Assembly: GCF_004001325.1 (NCBI RefSeq)
Contig: NZ_AP018722.1
Span: 62,001 to 126,000, forward strand
Direction: 5' to 3'
Origin: Thiomicrorhabdus aquaedulcis
GTDB taxonomy: Bacteria > Pseudomonadota > Gammaproteobacteria > Thiomicrospirales > Thiomicrospiraceae
DNA length: 64,000 nucleotides
This document shows positions 63,401-64,000 of the stretch, piece by piece. Under the pieces are notes generated by a model. That model was not told the origin of the DNA. It did no database searches and saw nothing but the letters and a program-made list of their open reading frames with translations. Position numbers and translations under genes: made by a program. The number at the start of each line of letters is the position of its first letter. The first letter of the stretch is position 1.

Positions 63401-64000
63401 TGACCCAAGGCACCAACGGGACAGTGGCCATCAATACCGATGGCACGGTGAAATACACCCCGAATGCCAACTACAGCGGCAGCGACAGCTTCACCTACAC
63501 CAATGCCGAAGGCAACACCGCCACGGTGAACGTCACGGTCAACCCCGTGAACGACCCAACGGTAGTGGTCAATGACGCAGCGACAACAGATGAAGACAAC
63601 GCGATTGATATTAATGTGCTCGCCAACGACACCGACATTGACGGCAACGTCTCAGCGGTTGCCTCGGTGACCCAAGGCACCAACGGGACAGTGGCCATCA
63701 ATACCGATGGCACGGTGAAATACACCCCGAATGCCAACTACAGCGGCAGCGACAGCTTCACCTACACCAATGCCGAAGGCAACACCGCCACGGTGAACGT
63801 CACGGTCAACCCCGTGAACGACCCAACGGTAGTGGTCAATGACGCAGCGACAACAGATGAAGACAACGCGATTGATATTAATGTGCTCGCCAACGACACC
63901 GACATTGACGGCAACGTCTCAGCGGTTGCCTCGGTGACCCAAGGCACCAACGGGACAGTGGCCATCAATACCGATGGCACGGTGAAATACACCCCGAATG
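57433..64000 (+). CDS. Giant LapA-like repeat adhesin (5' part, runs off the window)
   Basis: Open from ATG 57433 to the window end, at least 2189 codons with no stop. Residues 1-~75 (TIIGQVTSLQGTVRAINPVTG, GETLQTSSTGGVVVNMQNGELLTLG) are the retention module of LapA/BapA-type adhesins, which lodges in the outer-membrane TolC-like pore. Residues 108-111 are TAAG, the LapG protease cleavage motif. From about residue 182 the protein is a perfect tandem of 89-residue Ig/cadherin-like (Big_9-type) domains with Ca-binding TDEDNAIDINVLANDTDIDG. Secretion by a type I system is expected; the transporter genes and C-terminal signal must lie beyond the window. Confidence 0.9.
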   Translation, partial: MATIIGQVTSLQGTVRAINPVTGEVRILEVGSPIFAGETLQTSSTGGVVVNMQNGELLTLGRDTQMLLDDDVIGQANTPDITEASAEVAALQQAILDGNVNLDQLEETAAGETAAPGSASEGGVFIDRTAAEGEVTSGFETSTSSSTTLTDVERNDAAEPAVNNAPTLQDDSPTNAENDALTTDEDNAIDINVLANDTDIDGNVSAVASVTQGTNGTVAINTDGTVKYTPNANYSGSDSFTYTNAEGNTATVNVTVNPVNDPTVVVNDAATTDEDNAIDINVLANDTDIDGNVSAVASVTQGTNGTVAINTDGTVKYTPNANYSGSDSFTYTNAEGNTATVNVTVNPVNDPTVVVNDAATTDEDNAIDINVLANDTDIDGNVSAVASVTQGTNGTVAINTDGTVKYTPNANYSGSDSFTYTNAEGNTATVNVTVNPVNDPTVVVNDAATTDEDNAIDINVLANDTDIDGNVSAVASVTQGTNGTVAINTDGTVKYTPNANYSGSDSFTYTNAEGNTATVNVTVNPVNDPTVVVNDAATTDEDNAIDINVLANDTDIDGNVSAVASVTQGTNGTVAINTDGTVKYTPNANYSGSDSFTYTNAEGNTATVNVTVNPVNDPTVVVNDAATTDEDNAIDINVLANDTDIDGNVSAVASVTQGTNGTVAINTDGTVKYTPNANYSGSDSFTYTNAEGNTATVNVTVNPVNDPTVVVNDAATTDEDNAIDINVLANDTDIDGNVSAVASVTQGTNGTVAINTDGTVKYTPNANYSGSDSFTYTNAEGNTATVNVTVNPVNDPTVVVNDAATTDEDNAIDINVLANDTDIDGNVSAVASVTQGTNGTVAINTDGTVKYTPNANYSGSDSFTYTNAEGNTATVNVTVNPVNDPTVVVNDAATTDEDNAIDINVLANDTDIDGNVSAVASVTQGTNGTVAINTDGTVKYTPNANYSGSDSFTYTNAEGNTATVNVTVNPVNDPTVVVNDAATTDEDNAIDINVLANDTDIDGNVSAVASVTQGTNGTVAINTDGTVKYTPNANYSGSDSFTYTNAEGNTATVNVTVNPVNDPTVVVNDAATTDEDNAIDINVLANDTDIDGNVSAVASVTQGTNGTVAINTDGTVKYTPNANYSGSDSFTYTNAEGNTATVNVTVNPVNDPTVVVNDAATTDEDNAIDINVLANDTDIDGNVSAVASVTQGTNGTVAINTDGTVKYTPNANYSGSDSFTYTNAEGNTATVNVTVNPVNDPTVVVNDAATTDEDNAIDINVLANDTDIDGNVSAVASVTQGTNGTVAINTDGTVKYTPNANYSGSDSFTYTNAEGNTATVNVTVNPVNDPTVVVNDAATTDEDNAIDINVLANDTDIDGNVSAVASVTQGTNGTVAINTDGTVKYTPNANYSGSDSFTYTNAEGNTATVNVTVNPVNDPTVVVNDAATTDEDNAIDINVLANDTDIDGNVSAVASVTQGTNGTVAINTDGTVKYTPNANYSGSDSFTYTNAEGNTATVNVTVNPVNDPTVVVNDAATTDEDNAIDINVLANDTDIDGNVSAVASVTQGTNGTVAINTDGTVKYTPNANYSGSDSFTYTNAEGNTATVNVTVNPVNDPTVVVNDAATTDEDNAIDINVLANDTDIDGNVSAVASVTQGTNGTVAINTDGTVKYTPNANYSGSDSFTYTNAEGNTATVNVTVNPVNDPTVVVNDAATTDEDNAIDINVLANDTDIDGNVSAVASVTQGTNGTVAINTDGTVKYTPNANYSGSDSFTYTNAEGNTATVNVTVNPVNDPTVVVNDAATTDEDNAIDINVLANDTDIDGNVSAVASVTQGTNGTVAINTDGTVKYTPNANYSGSDSFTYTNAEGNTATVNVTVNPVNDPTVVVNDAATTDEDNAIDINVLANDTDIDGNVSAVASVTQGTNGTVAINTDGTVKYTPNANYSGSDSFTYTNAEGNTATVNVTVNPVNDPTVVVNDAATTDEDNAIDINVLANDTDIDGNVSAVASVTQGTNGTVAINTDGTVKYTPNANYSGSDSFTYTNAEGNTATVNVTVNPVNDPTVVVNDAATTDEDNAIDINVLANDTDIDGNVSAVASVTQGTNGTVAINTDGTVKYTPNANYSGSDSFTYTNAEGNTATVNVTVNPVNDPTVVVNDAATTDEDNAIDINVLANDTDIDGNVSAVASVTQGTNGTVAINTDGTVKYTPN
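57976..64000 (+). repeat. Perfect 267-bp tandem repeat, 22 full units plus a partial
   Basis: Units start ACAACAGATGAAG at 57976 and recur every 267 bp (58243, 58510, ... 63850). 22 complete units and 151 bases of the next fit in the window. By eye they are identical at DNA level; only the sequence before the first unit diverges. The array is in frame and continues past the window. Confidence 0.95.

Noticed and set aside
57450-63992. Series of identical 80-residue minus-strand ORFs, one per 267-bp repeat
   Set aside because: They are antisense shadows of the in-frame adhesin repeats; no ribosome sites, and identity follows from the DNA repeat.

Overview
The window looks like a chromosomal, origin-proximal segment of a sulfur-oxidising, autotrophic gammaproteobacterium, most likely the Thiomicrospira / Hydrogenovibrio / Thiomicrorhabdus group. 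This is inferred from a Calvin-cycle phosphoribulokinase, a gyrB of gammaproteobacterial type, hemF, cmoA and cmoM, mltC, a complete Mrp sodium/proton antiporter operon, and three ParB-binding parS sites (5685, 16914, 49445). No species call is possible from the sequence alone.

Layout. 1-10.3 kb: a periplasmic LTxxQ protein, a Gdx/SugE exporter with a VIT1-type transporter, a prolyl-hydroxylase-like oxygenase, a PAS-GGDEF-EAL protein, tsaC, an M48 peptidase with a DUF4197 protein, hemF-hslR and an outer-membrane protein. 10.5-18.7 kb: prk, gyrB, an Hsp20, a small membrane protein, cmoA-mltC and a membrane-anchored nuclease. 18.7-24.7 kb: mrpA(B)-C-D-E-F-G on the minus strand. 24.9-27.3 kb: cmoM, a small monooxygenase and a WYL regulator. 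27.3-41.8 kb: a type I-C CRISPR-Cas locus (cas3-cas5c-cas8c-cas7c-cas4-cas1-cas2), a HigBA-like toxin-antitoxin pair between cas2 and the array, and 72 repeats split 55 + 17 by an IS3-family element. 42.2-46.6 kb: a PAS chemoreceptor with a zinc-binding CZB domain and an AAA/PD-(D/E)XK protein. 46.8-54.8 kb: a MoxR-DUF58-BatA-BatB/TPR-BatD operon. 54.8-57 kb: small proteins and trxC. 57.4 kb to the end: the start of a giant LapA-like type I-secreted adhesin made of perfect 267-bp repeats, running off the window.

Three observations cut across this layout. (1) The 12-bp palindrome ACCAGGCCTGGT occurs 19 times perfectly (about 0.004 expected by chance), roughly half between genes and half inside genes, in all three reading frames, with many near-copies that reach even into the cas genes. 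(2) Eight otherwise intact genes and one antitoxin carry eleven single-base frameshifts. All are deletions in homopolymers and each is cured by adding one base, which points to residual sequencing error rather than gene decay. Spans of these genes below are given for the corrected reading. (3) The adhesin has a LapA-type retention module with a TAAG site, and the window also encodes a dual GGDEF/EAL protein, so c-di-GMP control of adhesion is a reasonable hypothesis.
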